Notes under the pieces: generated by a model
What the model saw: only the letters and a program-made list of their open reading frames with translations
What the model was told of the DNA's origin: nothing
The model's database searches: none
Made by a program: the position numbers and the translations under genes
Shown here: in pieces, positions 17,025 to 26,900 of the stretch
How the letters are laid out: each line of letters opens with the position of its first letter
Position numbering within the stretch: the first letter of the stretch is position 1
DNA from: Chitinophaga qingshengii
Lineage (GTDB): Bacteria; Bacteroidota; Bacteroidia; Chitinophagales; Chitinophagaceae
Reading direction: 5' to 3'
Assembly: GCF_014529935.1 (NCBI RefSeq)
Contig: NZ_JACVFC010000001.1
Coordinates: 2,480,001-2,544,000 of the forward strand
Length of the DNA: 64,000 bases

Positions 17025-19910
17025 CTAAATAGTATAAAAGAAATCCGTCATCTGCTGCTCGGTAGGCAAATTCAATTTCTTACGCAACCGGTACCGCTTA
17101 ATCTCTACGCCACGCACAGAAATCGCCATCAACTGCGCTATCTCTTTGCTGGAAAGCTTCAACTGCAAATACGCACACAACTTCAGATCGGTATTGGTCA
17201 ATACCGGAAAACGCTCCTTCAGCTTCTTCAGAAAATTATTGTTGATCTCATCAAAATGAGAAGCAAACTGCTCCCAACTGGCATTGTTCTTCTCCACATC
17301 ATTCAATAACAACAAGGCATTACGGATCTCCGGATTGTTATCATTCTTCTTATACGCACTGGCTAATATATCCTTTACCTTCACCAACGCATCCTCTTTC
17401 TCCACCAGATGCAACGATGCATCCGCCAAAGCACTGTTCTTAAAACGAATCTCACTGGCCAGCTTCTCATTTTGTAGCGCGATAATCTCCTTCTCGTTCT
17501 TTTCCAGCTCCAGCTGATGAATATATTTCAACCGGGTCTGCTCTTCATCAAACTTACGCTGCTGCGCGGCCAGGTTCCGCTGCTGCCAGCGATATAACAG
17601 GTACAACAGCCCTCCCAGCAACAAACCATACACCCCGTAAGCCCACACCGTTTTATACCAGGCCGGCATAACGCTAAACCGGTAACGTAACTCTACCGAC
17701 TCATGCCCCAGGTTATCCCTCGCTTTCACTTTAAAGATGTATTTGCCATCCGGCAGATTGGTGTAATCCTTTTCGGGCCTGGGCGACCAAACAGACCAGC
17801 GCCCGTCATATCCTTCCAGCTGATAACTGTATTCTATATTATTCTGCAACCCATACGCCGGTGAACTGTACTCGAAATGAAAGGAATTATCACTTTTAGG
17901 CAACGCCGGCGCCTCCTGGTCCTCCTGTATATATCCCGCCGTCGTACGTTTGAAATAACCGCCGAAAATAAGGCTGTCCGATTTGCCCGACACCCTTACC
18001 TGCCCCAGCATAATACGGACCTGCTGCTGGTTACCGGCGTATTTTTCATAGTTCAGGTGTATCATCCCCTTCTCCGAGCCAATGAAAATATTCTCTTTGT
18101 TGTAAGCATAAATATTCTCAAACCCCAACAATATCCGTCCATCCAATTCGGGGATATAGGTAATGGTAAACGGTTTGCCGCCCGATGGCCGCCGGAAATC
18201 CACTACCCCTACCTTTTTACCACTGCAAAACCAAAGGTTTCCATCACCGTCTTCGTTGAGATAACGGATATCCATATGCCCGAAAACAGGCTGCAGGAAA
18301 GCAGATGGTACAAACCTGCCGGCAGTGGCATCAAATTCATATATGCCCTTCGCGGTGCCAAATACCACCCGGTTCTTTACTTTAAATACAAAATTATTCA
18401 GCGCGGAAGGCAACCCCGCACTATCGGTAAACAAACGATAGGACAACGTTTTACGGTCGGGCGACAACTGCAGCTGATACACCCCGCGATAAGGATGGGA
18501 AGCCCAGATAACATTATTGTTGTCGATCTCCAGGAAACGGATGGACTCCTGCAACCCCGGTATCATCCCTTTATCGGTAAACCGGCCCTGTTCGTAGGCG
18601 AGCATCCGCACACCCGCATAAGTGCCGGCCAGTACCTCCGTGGAAGGATATACGGATGACATAGGCTTGAACAACCAGGTTCCCGGCCCATAAGCCAACG
18701 GTATATCTACACGGTCCTTCACTTCAAAACAACCCACGTGCCGCCCCATCAACAGATGACCGTTCACTTCATCGAAACGCCATACTTCATGCTGATTGCC
18801 GGGAATACGCGCGAAATCACCTTTGGAAAAACTCAGGTCGCCGCTGCCGGACAACGGCACATAATACCCGCCATCGGAAGTAGCGATATATAATTGTCCC
18901 TTGAAAACCCGCGCCGAATAACCGGATACCTCGTTGGTCTTACTGGGACTGATATATTTTATAGCGGCATTATAGGCAATGAAACTGATCCCGTTATTGA
19001 GCCCTGCCCACAGGTTTTTGTCTTTGTCCAGGAAGACACTGAGTACATTATTATTCTGCAACCCTTCCGTCCGGGACAGTTTCTGTACGATACGGCCACT
19101 GAAGTCCATGACCAGGCAGCCTTCCGAAGTGGTTGCCGCCACCAGTTCGGAAGCATTGATAGGCGTACATACCGTGATACCCGCGGGCAGACGGCTTTCC
19201 TGCTTTTGTACCTCGCCATCCGGCTTGATCAGGTAAAGGCCATCGGTTTGTGTGGTGATCAACAGACTATTCCGGCCCGTTTCCATAATTCCGGATATCA
19301 ATATATTATTCAGCGGCTGCCGTAGCGGCACCGGTACCCATTCATGGCGCACCAGCTGCAACAGGCCATTGGCTTTGTCCTGTGCATATAATTTGTTACC
19401 CGCTTTATGTAGATACATCCATTCACTGGTGGTAGGATATACTTTAATACTGTTGTTGCGGAATTCCATCAGCCGGTCCGAGGCCTGGAAAAAAACGGAC
19501 TCCCCGAATATCTCTATGCGCCAGATATCGGCGAACCGGTCCTGCGATTTTGGCAGTAATTTTTTCAGGGAAGTATAACGCAATATCCCGTTAGTACCTC
19601 TTTCAAAATACCCTATCTCATCCTGGCCACCGGCATACACGCGGTCTTCCTTGTCCATTGCCAGGGCGCGGACGATCGTCTTATTCGGCAACGGATATGC
19701 GTTCCAGTGACTGCCGTCATAGGTCAGCATTCCTTCATTATTGGCAAAGTACATCATACCTCTGCTGTCTTGCCGGATATCCCAGGTTTGTGTCCCTGCC
19801 TTAAAATCACTTTTACTGTAATTGATGATCTGCGGTAGCCCTATTGTGTTTTGTCCGGCACAGGTCAACGTGCATAGGTATAACAAGATAAGCAAACACC
19901 CTATTCTCAT
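17025..19910 (-). CDS. Membrane-anchored one-component regulator: beta-propeller, triple-tyrosine domain and LuxR-type HTH
   Basis: The 961-aa protein has a signal peptide, a periplasmic region of repeated propeller units (DIRQDSRGMMYFANNEGMLTYDG, DKDKNLWAGLNNGISF, EDGDGNLWFCSGKKVG; residues ~20-670), a Y_Y_Y domain (~680-745: YSYQLEGYDGRWSVWSPRPEKDYTNLPDGKY), one transmembrane helix (~750-772), a coiled coil rich in E, K and Q (~775-845) and a C-terminal LuxR-like helix-turn-helix (TNTDLKLCAYLQLKLSSKEIAQLMAISVRGVEIKRYRLRKKL). There is no kinase or receiver domain. It is divergent from the GH16-linked SusC/SusD operon and probably activates it on sensing glucan fragments in the periplasm. Confidence 0.92.
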   Translation of the reverse strand: MRIGCLLILLYLCTLTCAGQNTIGLPQIINYSKSDFKAGTQTWDIRQDSRGMMYFANNEGMLTYDGSHWNAYPLPNKTIVRALAMDKEDRVYAGGQDEIGYFERGTNGILRYTSLKKLLPKSQDRFADIWRIEIFGESVFFQASDRLMEFRNNSIKVYPTTSEWMYLHKAGNKLYAQDKANGLLQLVRHEWVPVPLRQPLNNILISGIMETGRNSLLITTQTDGLYLIKPDGEVQKQESRLPAGITVCTPINASELVAATTSEGCLVMDFSGRIVQKLSRTEGLQNNNVLSVFLDKDKNLWAGLNNGISFIAYNAAIKYISPSKTNEVSGYSARVFKGQLYIATSDGGYYVPLSGSGDLSFSKGDFARIPGNQHEVWRFDEVNGHLLMGRHVGCFEVKDRVDIPLAYGPGTWLFKPMSSVYPSTEVLAGTYAGVRMLAYEQGRFTDKGMIPGLQESIRFLEIDNNNVIWASHPYRGVYQLQLSPDRKTLSYRLFTDSAGLPSALNNFVFKVKNRVVFGTAKGIYEFDATAGRFVPSAFLQPVFGHMDIRYLNEDGDGNLWFCSGKKVGVVDFRRPSGGKPFTITYIPELDGRILLGFENIYAYNKENIFIGSEKGMIHLNYEKYAGNQQQVRIMLGQVRVSGKSDSLIFGGYFKRTTAGYIQEDQEAPALPKSDNSFHFEYSSPAYGLQNNIEYSYQLEGYDGRWSVWSPRPEKDYTNLPDGKYIFKVKARDNLGHESVELRYRFSVMPAWYKTVWAYGVYGLLLGGLLYLLYRWQQRNLAAQQRKFDEEQTRLKYIHQLELEKNEKEIIALQNEKLASEIRFKNSALADASLHLVEKEDALVKVKDILASAYKKNDNNPEIRNALLLLNDVEKNNASWEQFASHFDEINNNFLKKLKERFPVLTNTDLKLCAYLQLKLSSKEIAQLMAISVRGVEIKRYRLRKKLNLPTEQQMTDFFYTI

Positions 19911-19932
19911 AAAATGAAGATATACAATTCGG

Positions 19933-19997
19933 ATGATGTAGTAATGATGTAGTCAATCTTTATTGATAATCAATTATTTGCTAAATAATGATGTAGT
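19933..19997. promoter_or_regulatory. Three direct repeats ATGATGTAGT, candidate regulator-binding sites
   Basis: The 10-mer ATGATGTAGT occurs at 19933-19942, 19944-19953 and 19988-19997, in the divergent region between the membrane regulator and the SusC gene. The first two are 11 bp apart (about one helical turn) and the third 44 bp further (about four turns), so all would face the same side of the DNA. This fits binding by the LuxR-type domain of the neighbouring regulator; inference. Confidence 0.5.
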
Positions 19998-20015
19998 AGA
20001 GATGTACCGCTTTTA

Positions 20016-20046
20016 TTGGGCTTGAAAGCAGGAACCGATAATTTTA
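20016..20046 (+). promoter_or_regulatory. Candidate promoter of the glucan SusC/SusD operon
   Basis: TTG (20016-20018), a 20-base spacer and TAATTTTA (20039-20046) approximate the Bacteroidota TTG/TTTG-N19-20-TAnnTTTG promoter with one mismatch in the -7 element. It lies 19 bp after the third ATGATGTAGT repeat and leaves an untranslated leader of about 115 nt. Confidence 0.4.
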
Positions 20047-20169
20047 CCGCATCCAAACCAACAATCCTGTCAACTAAAATCCAGGCAAATTCTTAAAAAA
20101 ATTTAGAAACGAAAGATCAGCATCCACATCGGAGACCCTCCGTATGAAACTGAAAAAACTGACTCACGT

Positions 20170-23100
20170 ATGAAAAAAATTCTTGCATGCATGCTGATGC
20201 CTGTACTGTTGTTTTTTGCCAATATGTCATGGGCACAAAACACTCCCGTTACCGGCAAAGTAACCGACGAAAAAGGGGAGGCTATCCCCGGGGCATCGGT
20301 GGTGTCCCGCAACAGCAAAACAGCCGTCGCCGCCAACGCTGACGGCACCTTCCGTATCAGCGTACTTCCGGGGGAAAAAACACTGCATATATCCGCGGTA
20401 GGATTTATACAGCAGGAAGTAACCATCACGGGCGCCCCGCTCCACATCCGGCTGCAAACATCACCCAGTGACCTCAATGAGGTACTGGTAGTAGGCTACG
20501 GTACCCAAAAAGTGACCAAGGTATCCGGTGCGGTATCCACCATCAAAGGCAGCGATATCACGGCACTTCGGCCGGTACGCCCGGAAGAAGCCCTGCAGGG
20601 CCGTGCCGCCGGCGTAAATGTCATCCAGAGCGGATCTCCCGGTTCCAAGCCCACGGTGCTGGTCAGGGGTATCCCTTCCTACTCCGGCACCGATCCCCTC
20701 GTGATCATCGACGGCGCGATGCAATCACTCGATGATCTGAACGCCCTCAACGCCGCGGACATCGAGTCCATCAACGTACTGAAAGATGCGGCTACTACCG
20801 CTATCTACGGCGTAAAAGGCGGCAATGGCGTGATTGTAGTCACCACCCGCGGGGGTAAAAAGAACCAGAAGCCGGACCTGACCATTAACGCGAACTATGG
20901 TATCCAGGAAGTGCTGAAAACCACGCCGGTACTAAATGCAGCGGAGTATGGCGCTATCATCAACGAAGGCAGCGTAGCTGCCGGTGGCGATATCATCTTC
21001 CCCGATCTGGCTAAACTGGGCGCCGGTAGCAACTGGCAAAAAGAAGTATTCCGTACCGCTCCTATCATGAGTTACAACGCCAGCTCCCGCGGCGGCAGTG
21101 AACGAATGACCTACTTCCTCTCCGCCGGGTACCTTGCACAGGATGGTATCGTAGGCGGCGGCGGTAAGTCCAACTTCAAAAGGCTCAACGTGACTTCCAA
21201 CATCTCCGCAGACATCACCCGCAAACTGAAATTCATCCTGAATACCAGTTTCGTGAATATCAAAAGCAAGGGCCTGCAGGAAAACTCGTTCAACTCCATC
21301 ATCGGCAGTGCACTCAACTTTGACCCTACCGTACCGGTATATAATGAGGTACCCAACACAGTAGGTAGATACAGCTTCAGTAACCTGCTCCAGTCAGAGA
21401 TCTTCAACCCGCTCACCAAACTGGAAAACACCTACAACCTCAACAACGGGAATAAACTGTATGGTAAAGCAGAATTACAGTATGAAGTGATCAAAGACCT
21501 GAAACTGACCGGCCGCTTTGGCTATACCAACTGGGATAATACCAGCAAAACCTTCACCCCGTTGGCATTCTACGGCCCGCTGAACGTGGAAAACACTATG
21601 ACGGCAGACGGTTCACCGGTGGTATACAGAAACCCGCTGGGAGGAATATCCTCTACCGCTCATAACAGCGTTTCACAAACCAAGGAAAGTAATTTCAGCT
21701 TTACTGCGGAAGCATTCGCCAATTATACCTTTAATGTAAAACAACATCACCACTTCGATGTAGTAGCAGGTGGCGCGATGTATAAAACCACCGGTAACGG
21801 CATCACCGCCACTGCACAGGATGTACCTTTCAACTCCTGGGCATTTGCAGACCTTAGCGCCGCTACCGGAACCAACAGCGCCGGCCTGGTCTATTACCGC
21901 GATACTATCATCAACGGTAAAGAGATAAAGGTGCGCGATTCCGATGGAGACGTGGCGCCTAACCTGAACGCCCGTACGAACAGTAATTCACATTACTTCC
22001 GCCGTAACCTGTCTTATTTCGGCCGGATCAATTACGATTACCGCGACAAATACCTGGCTTCCTTTACCGCCAGAAGAGACGGTTCCTATGCCTTCGGCCT
22101 GAATAATCCGTATGCCAACTTCTTCTCCGGTTCCGCCGGCTGGGTAACATCACAGGAAGATTTTTTCCGGTCAGATTTTATCAGCTTCCTGAAAATAAGA
22201 GGCAGCTATGGTACTGTAGGCAATGAAAACGTAAACCCCGCTCCCATTAAAATAGTGACCGGCGGTCCCAATTACGATGGCGGTAACAACAACGGCTATA
22301 CGTTTGGAAATGTGTTTGTGCCCGGCTCCACTGTTGGCTCTTACGCCAATCCCAATATGGCCTGGGAAAAACAGACACAGTTCAACATCGGCTTTGACAT
22401 TACTTTCTACCAAAACAAATTCTCTGTATCAGCAGACTATTTCAGGAAAGAAGTAAAAGGATTGTTGTTTATTTCGGAACCATCCCTCTACCTCGGTACG
22501 GCCAAAGTGCCCGAATCCAATATCGGCTCTACCCGCAGCAGTGGCGTAGAATTTACCGTTGGATATAACGAAAACATTACCCGCGACCTGAAACTGAATA
22601 CCAACGTTAATTTCACTACCTCCAAAAATATCGTGACTGCTACCAACGAAGACGGTACGGCCTATGTTACCGGTGGCAACTACTTCAACGGCCAGTCCCA
22701 GGACGTAACCCGCTTTGAAAAAGGCAAAGCCCCCGGCTACTTCTATGGTTATAAAACCGCTGGTCTGTTCCAAACCACCGATGAAATTGCCAAAGCCCCT
22801 AAACAGGATGGCGCCCAACCCGGTGATATCCGTTTCGCAGACATCAATGGCGACGGTGTTATCAACGACAAAGACAAAACCCAGATCGGCAACCCCTTCC
22901 CGAAATTCACCTTCGGCTGGAACCTGTCGCTCTCCTATAAAAAGTTTGATCTCAATGTATTCACCTATGCTTCCGTAGGTAACGATATTTATCGCGCCTA
23001 TGAAAGGAACGCCAACTTCACCAACAAGTTCCGCGATGTACTGAACAGATGGACCGGTCCGGGCAGCACCAACGATGCACGTTATCCCCGGTACTCCTTC

Positions 23101-23385
23101 ACCGATGCCAACAGTAATATCCGGGCTTCTGACCGTTATGTAGAAGATGGCTCTTTCGTGAAAATCAAAAATATCATGTTCGGCTATACGCTGCCCACCA
23201 GCTTCTTCCAAAGAGCCGGCTTCTCACAGGCACGCGTATACATACAAGTGAAAAATGCTTTCACTTTCACGAAGTACTCCGGCTATGATCCTGAAGTATC
23301 CGGTTTCATCATGAACACCGGCGTGGACCGTGGCGCTTATCCACAAGCCAGAACATGGTCTGTAGGCATTGATTTCAAACTGTAA
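20170..23385 (+). CDS. SusC/RagA-family TonB-linked outer membrane protein of a beta-glucan locus
   Basis: A 1071-aa transporter with a signal peptide ending SWAQ, a carboxypeptidase-D regulatory-like domain (GKVTDEKGEAIPGASVVSRNSKTAV, ~25-100), a plug with NEVLVVGYGTQKVTKVSGAVST and the SusC signature VLRGIPSY / LVIIDGAMQSLDDLNALNAADIESINVLKDAATTAIYG, and a barrel ending WSVGIDFKL. Operon with SusD (11 bp later), two surface lipoproteins and a GH16 enzyme points to uptake of beta-1,3- or mixed-linkage glucan oligosaccharides (inference from the enzyme). Confidence 0.95.
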   Translation: MKKILACMLMPVLLFFANMSWAQNTPVTGKVTDEKGEAIPGASVVSRNSKTAVAANADGTFRISVLPGEKTLHISAVGFIQQEVTITGAPLHIRLQTSPSDLNEVLVVGYGTQKVTKVSGAVSTIKGSDITALRPVRPEEALQGRAAGVNVIQSGSPGSKPTVLVRGIPSYSGTDPLVIIDGAMQSLDDLNALNAADIESINVLKDAATTAIYGVKGGNGVIVVTTRGGKKNQKPDLTINANYGIQEVLKTTPVLNAAEYGAIINEGSVAAGGDIIFPDLAKLGAGSNWQKEVFRTAPIMSYNASSRGGSERMTYFLSAGYLAQDGIVGGGGKSNFKRLNVTSNISADITRKLKFILNTSFVNIKSKGLQENSFNSIIGSALNFDPTVPVYNEVPNTVGRYSFSNLLQSEIFNPLTKLENTYNLNNGNKLYGKAELQYEVIKDLKLTGRFGYTNWDNTSKTFTPLAFYGPLNVENTMTADGSPVVYRNPLGGISSTAHNSVSQTKESNFSFTAEAFANYTFNVKQHHHFDVVAGGAMYKTTGNGITATAQDVPFNSWAFADLSAATGTNSAGLVYYRDTIINGKEIKVRDSDGDVAPNLNARTNSNSHYFRRNLSYFGRINYDYRDKYLASFTARRDGSYAFGLNNPYANFFSGSAGWVTSQEDFFRSDFISFLKIRGSYGTVGNENVNPAPIKIVTGGPNYDGGNNNGYTFGNVFVPGSTVGSYANPNMAWEKQTQFNIGFDITFYQNKFSVSADYFRKEVKGLLFISEPSLYLGTAKVPESNIGSTRSSGVEFTVGYNENITRDLKLNTNVNFTTSKNIVTATNEDGTAYVTGGNYFNGQSQDVTRFEKGKAPGYFYGYKTAGLFQTTDEIAKAPKQDGAQPGDIRFADINGDGVINDKDKTQIGNPFPKFTFGWNLSLSYKKFDLNVFTYASVGNDIYRAYERNANFTNKFRDVLNRWTGPGSTNDARYPRYSFTDANSNIRASDRYVEDGSFVKIKNIMFGYTLPTSFFQRAGFSQARVYIQVKNAFTFTKYSGYDPEVSGFIMNTGVDRGAYPQARTWSVGIDFKL

Positions 23386-23396
23386 AAAACAACAAC

Positions 23397-24896
23397 ATGA
23401 AAAACGTACTCCATATAACCGGACTACTCATCGTTGTGATGCTCCTTTCTTCCTGCAAGAAGTGGGTAGACTATGATGCACACGAAGATTTTCTGGTAAC
23501 CGAAAAAGACTACCTGCAAACAGCGGACGATTATAAAACCATGGTGGTGAGCGTGTATTCTCCCCTACAATGGCTCAATCAGGCGGTTCCTATTGGCGAC
23601 ATTGCTTCCGACAACGCCGTTACCGGTGGAGAAAATGCATCGGATGTACTGGGCCTGCAGCAGATAGATGATTACACCCATACCCCCACCAACGATTATC
23701 TCACCGAGCTATGGAAATCCGCCTACGAGGGCATCAACCGCGCGAATTATCTCACCCAATACAAAGACAAAACGCTGTCCGGTAAAACCATTGATTTCAC
23801 CGGTAAAGAGGCGCTTTATGGAGAAATATATTTCCTCCGTGCGTATTATTATTTTACCCTGGTGAAATTTTTTGGAGATGTACCCTTGTTTTTTGAAAGA
23901 AGATTGATCCTCTCCGATTCCAAAACCCTGCAAAGATCACCACAGGCCGATGTGTACGCACAGATAGAAAAAGACCTGAATGCAGCCATCGTCGTGTTAC
24001 CGCCATCCAATTCCCAGCCTGGACGCGTCACAAAATATGCAGCACAAGCACTGTTGGGAAAAGTGCTGATCTACGAAAACAAATTCGACGCTGCGGCAAC
24101 CGTACTCGAAAATGTAGTAAACGGACCTTTCAACCTGGTCAGCAATTTCGGAGACATCTTTTTACAAGGTGGTGAAAACGGTATCGAATCGGTATTTGAG
24201 ATCCAATACTCCAACCTCTTTCCCTATTACAACTGGGGCGCTGCCACCCGTGGCCAGGGCAACTATGCTGTACAACAATGCGGTATCCGTGGTCTCACCG
24301 GCTCCAGTCCCTATGCACCGGGATGGAGTACCAACCTGCCTACACAGGAGCTGGCCAAAGCCTATGCAGCCGGCGATCAGCGTAAAAATGTAACAGTATT
24401 GGATATAGAAGCCTACAGCACCGCTCATCCTGAATTCACGATTAAATATCAGGTGGCGCCCTACAAAAACACCGGTCTGTATAACCAGAAATACCTCCCG
24501 CGTAAAGGTGAAACCAGCGGTCAGATTGAACTGAATTATCTCAACAACTACCGCACGATTCGTTTTGCGGAAGTACTGCTGTTAGCGGCAGAAGCCAACA
24601 ACCGCGCTACTTCACCCAACGATGCCAAAGCCCGCGACTACCTGAACCGTGTACGCCGCCGCGCTTTCCGCGATAACCTGCACGATGTAACGGCATCCGG
24701 TAACACACTCAAACAAGCCATCTGGGACGAACGCCGCCTCGAACTCGCCATGGAAGGCGACCGCTTCTTCGACCTGGTACGTACCGGCCGCGCCGCAACC
24801 GTTATCAGTGGCTTCAAAGCAGGTAAACATGAACTGTTCCCTATCCCACAGCGGGAGATAGATATCTCCCAACTGAAACAGAACCCTGGTTATTAA
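23397..24896 (+). CDS. SusD/RagB-family outer membrane lipoprotein of the beta-glucan locus
   Basis: The 499-aa lipoprotein has lipobox LLSSC followed by KKW. The SusD helical core shows LYGEIYFLRAYYYFTLVKFFGDVPLFF (~140-165) and the C-terminal half has TIRFAEVLLLAAEANNRAT and WDERRLELAMEGDRFFDLVRTGRA, all standard for SusD. It forms the lid of the SusC barrel encoded just upstream and should bind the same glucan that the GH16 enzyme of this operon cuts. Confidence 0.95.
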   Translation: MKNVLHITGLLIVVMLLSSCKKWVDYDAHEDFLVTEKDYLQTADDYKTMVVSVYSPLQWLNQAVPIGDIASDNAVTGGENASDVLGLQQIDDYTHTPTNDYLTELWKSAYEGINRANYLTQYKDKTLSGKTIDFTGKEALYGEIYFLRAYYYFTLVKFFGDVPLFFERRLILSDSKTLQRSPQADVYAQIEKDLNAAIVVLPPSNSQPGRVTKYAAQALLGKVLIYENKFDAAATVLENVVNGPFNLVSNFGDIFLQGGENGIESVFEIQYSNLFPYYNWGAATRGQGNYAVQQCGIRGLTGSSPYAPGWSTNLPTQELAKAYAAGDQRKNVTVLDIEAYSTAHPEFTIKYQVAPYKNTGLYNQKYLPRKGETSGQIELNYLNNYRTIRFAEVLLLAAEANNRATSPNDAKARDYLNRVRRRAFRDNLHDVTASGNTLKQAIWDERRLELAMEGDRFFDLVRTGRAATVISGFKAGKHELFPIPQREIDISQLKQNPGY

Positions 24897-24914
24897 CAGC
24901 CAAAATCCAACAGC

Positions 24915-26003
24915 ATGAACAAACTGATTTATATACCGCTCCTGCTGCTCATTACTTTGGGCAGCAGCTGCACCAAAGATCACTTCGACGATACGGACTT
25001 CCTGAAAACAGGTACCGCCCCTACCGACGAAGCTATCAGCTTTAAAATCACGAACGATAACTCCGGCCTGGTAACCATTACGCCCAACAGCGCCGGCGCT
25101 ACGGCTTACGATATTTATTTTGGAGATGCCACCAAAGACCCGGTCACCGTACTCCCCGGTAAACAAACCTCCCATATTTATAAGGAAGGTACCTACCCGG
25201 TGAAAGTAGTGGCTTCCGGTATCACCGGTCTTAAAACAGAGATCACCAAACAACTTGTTGTAACATTCCGGGCACCTGAAAGCCTCTCCGTTACGGCCAG
25301 CGCGAACGTACATGATCTTACCGTGTCCGCCACCGCACTGTACGCTACAGGAGGATACAAAGTGTACTTCGGCGATGCGGACAATGAAGTACCCGTGTTA
25401 ATCGCTGAAGGTGCCCATGTTACACATACCTACGCCAAAGCCGGTAAATATCAGCTAAAAGTGGAGGCCCAAAGCGGAGGCGCTGCCATCACTGCCGCTA
25501 CGCAAACAGTCACCATTTACGATGCACTCGTATTGCCCATGACGTTTGAATCACCTACTGTCAACTACGCCTGGGGCGATTTTGGCGGTAACATTACCTC
25601 CGTCATTGCCAACCCCTATCCCGGCGGTATCAATACCAGCGCCACCGTCGGTAAAATGGTGAAGCCCAAAGGTGAGACCTGGGCTGGTAACTATATCATC
25701 ATGAGCAACCCGATAGATTTTACCAGCAATAAAAAATTCAAGGTAAAAATCTATTCCTGGCGCCCCGGCCTGCGCATTACGCTACAGCTGGAAAGAACCG
25801 GTGATAATTCATTCCAGGAAAGTACCGAAGCCGTTACCACCCAAGCCAATACCTGGGAGGAACTCACCTTCGACTTCAGCGGTAAAATCACCGATAACAG
25901 CAAGAAACTGCAAAATATCCTGTTCTTCCTGGACAACGGTACCCAGGGCGATGGCAGCCTCAATTATACCATCCTGTTCGATGATATCATATTAACCAAC
26001 TAA
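24915..26003 (+). CDS. Surface lipoprotein with two PKD-like domains, candidate glycan-binding protein
   Basis: A 362-aa lipoprotein (lipobox GSSC). Two PKD-like beta-sandwich repeats are visible: AYDIYFGDATKDPVTVLPGKQTSHIYKEGTYPVKVVA (~55-95) and GYKVYFGDADNEVPVLIAEGAHVTHTYAKAGKYQLKVEA (~152-190). The remaining ~150 residues form a jelly-roll-like region beginning LPMTFESPTVNYAWGDFGG and ending YTILFDDIILTN, resembling carbohydrate-binding modules. Its place after SusD, 18 bp away, matches surface glycan-binding proteins (SGBPs) of Bacteroidota loci, which hold polysaccharide at the cell surface. Binding specificity is not shown by sequence alone. Confidence 0.8.
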   Translation: MNKLIYIPLLLLITLGSSCTKDHFDDTDFLKTGTAPTDEAISFKITNDNSGLVTITPNSAGATAYDIYFGDATKDPVTVLPGKQTSHIYKEGTYPVKVVASGITGLKTEITKQLVVTFRAPESLSVTASANVHDLTVSATALYATGGYKVYFGDADNEVPVLIAEGAHVTHTYAKAGKYQLKVEAQSGGAAITAATQTVTIYDALVLPMTFESPTVNYAWGDFGGNITSVIANPYPGGINTSATVGKMVKPKGETWAGNYIIMSNPIDFTSNKKFKVKIYSWRPGLRITLQLERTGDNSFQESTEAVTTQANTWEELTFDFSGKITDNSKKLQNILFFLDNGTQGDGSLNYTILFDDIILTN

Positions 26004-26015
26004 TTGCGCACACGT

Positions 26016-26897
26016 ATGATCCACACTATAAAACAAACGTTCCTGCTCCTGGCAGTCCTGCTCTTCGCCGGCAGCTGCGGCAAAGACGATTATAAAATGC
26101 GGGACCTCGCCACACCCGGCAAACCGGTGGTAACCCTCACCATCACCGGGAAAGACGCCACCCATCCCAATGGTGACGGCTCCGGTACCATACAGCTCAG
26201 CATCAGCGCCGAACACGCGTATAACTACAAAGTGGATTTCGGCGATGGCAAACCAGCCAAATTCGGCACTGTCAATACTTTCAGCTATACCTACGATTTT
26301 ACCGGCACTAAAAAACTCACCATCACCGTGATGGCTTCCGGAAGCGCCGGTATCACCAGCAGCACTACTGTAGAAGCAGAGATATACCGCGCTTATACAC
26401 CCGATCCCGAACTGGTGCGTATGCTGACAAATAACGGTACCAAAAAATGGCGGGTAGATAAAGATGAACCCGGTCACCTCGGCGTATCTGCTGCCGATGT
26501 GTTTACACCCGCCTGGTGGGCCGCTCCGCCAAATGACAAAGCCGGTCTCGGTATTTACGACGACGTATACACGTTTAACGTGAAAGACAACGTATTTACC
26601 CACACTACCAACAACGACCTGTTTGGCAAAAAAGAATACCTGAAAGACTTCGACCCTTCCCTGAGTGGTACCGGCGATTATACGCTCACCGGTCCTAAAG
26701 CTGCCGACTATACGGAAACGTTCGGATATGATGGCAACGCTACCCAGGAATTTATCACCTTCGCAGTAAAAGGCCACCTTGGCCTTTACCTTGGCGTACA
26801 TAAATACCAGGTACTGGAAAGAACGGATACCCATATGACACTGCGCTGTGTGCAGGACCCGGGGGCATGGTATGTAAAACTAATCGCAATTCAATAG
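26016..26897 (+). CDS. PKD-domain surface lipoprotein, second candidate glycan-binding protein
   Basis: The ATG at 26016 gives 293 aa with lipobox AGSC; the in-frame TTG at 26004 directly abutting the previous stop is less likely. A PKD-like domain (YNYKVDFGDGKPAKFGTVNTFSYTYDFTGTKKLTITVMASG, ~70-112) precedes a domain beginning ELVRMLTNNGTKKWRVDKDEPGHLGV, with many aromatic residues (PAWWAAPP, GIYDDVYTFNV) that could stack on sugars. The latter part resembles SusE/F-like lipoproteins of glycan loci. It is 12 bp after the previous gene and 3 bp before the GH16 gene, so cotranscription is nearly certain. Confidence 0.8.
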   Translation: MIHTIKQTFLLLAVLLFAGSCGKDDYKMRDLATPGKPVVTLTITGKDATHPNGDGSGTIQLSISAEHAYNYKVDFGDGKPAKFGTVNTFSYTYDFTGTKKLTITVMASGSAGITSSTTVEAEIYRAYTPDPELVRMLTNNGTKKWRVDKDEPGHLGVSAADVFTPAWWAAPPNDKAGLGIYDDVYTFNVKDNVFTHTTNNDLFGKKEYLKDFDPSLSGTGDYTLTGPKAADYTETFGYDGNATQEFITFAVKGHLGLYLGVHKYQVLERTDTHMTLRCVQDPGAWYVKLIAIQ

Positions 26898-26900
26898 CTT

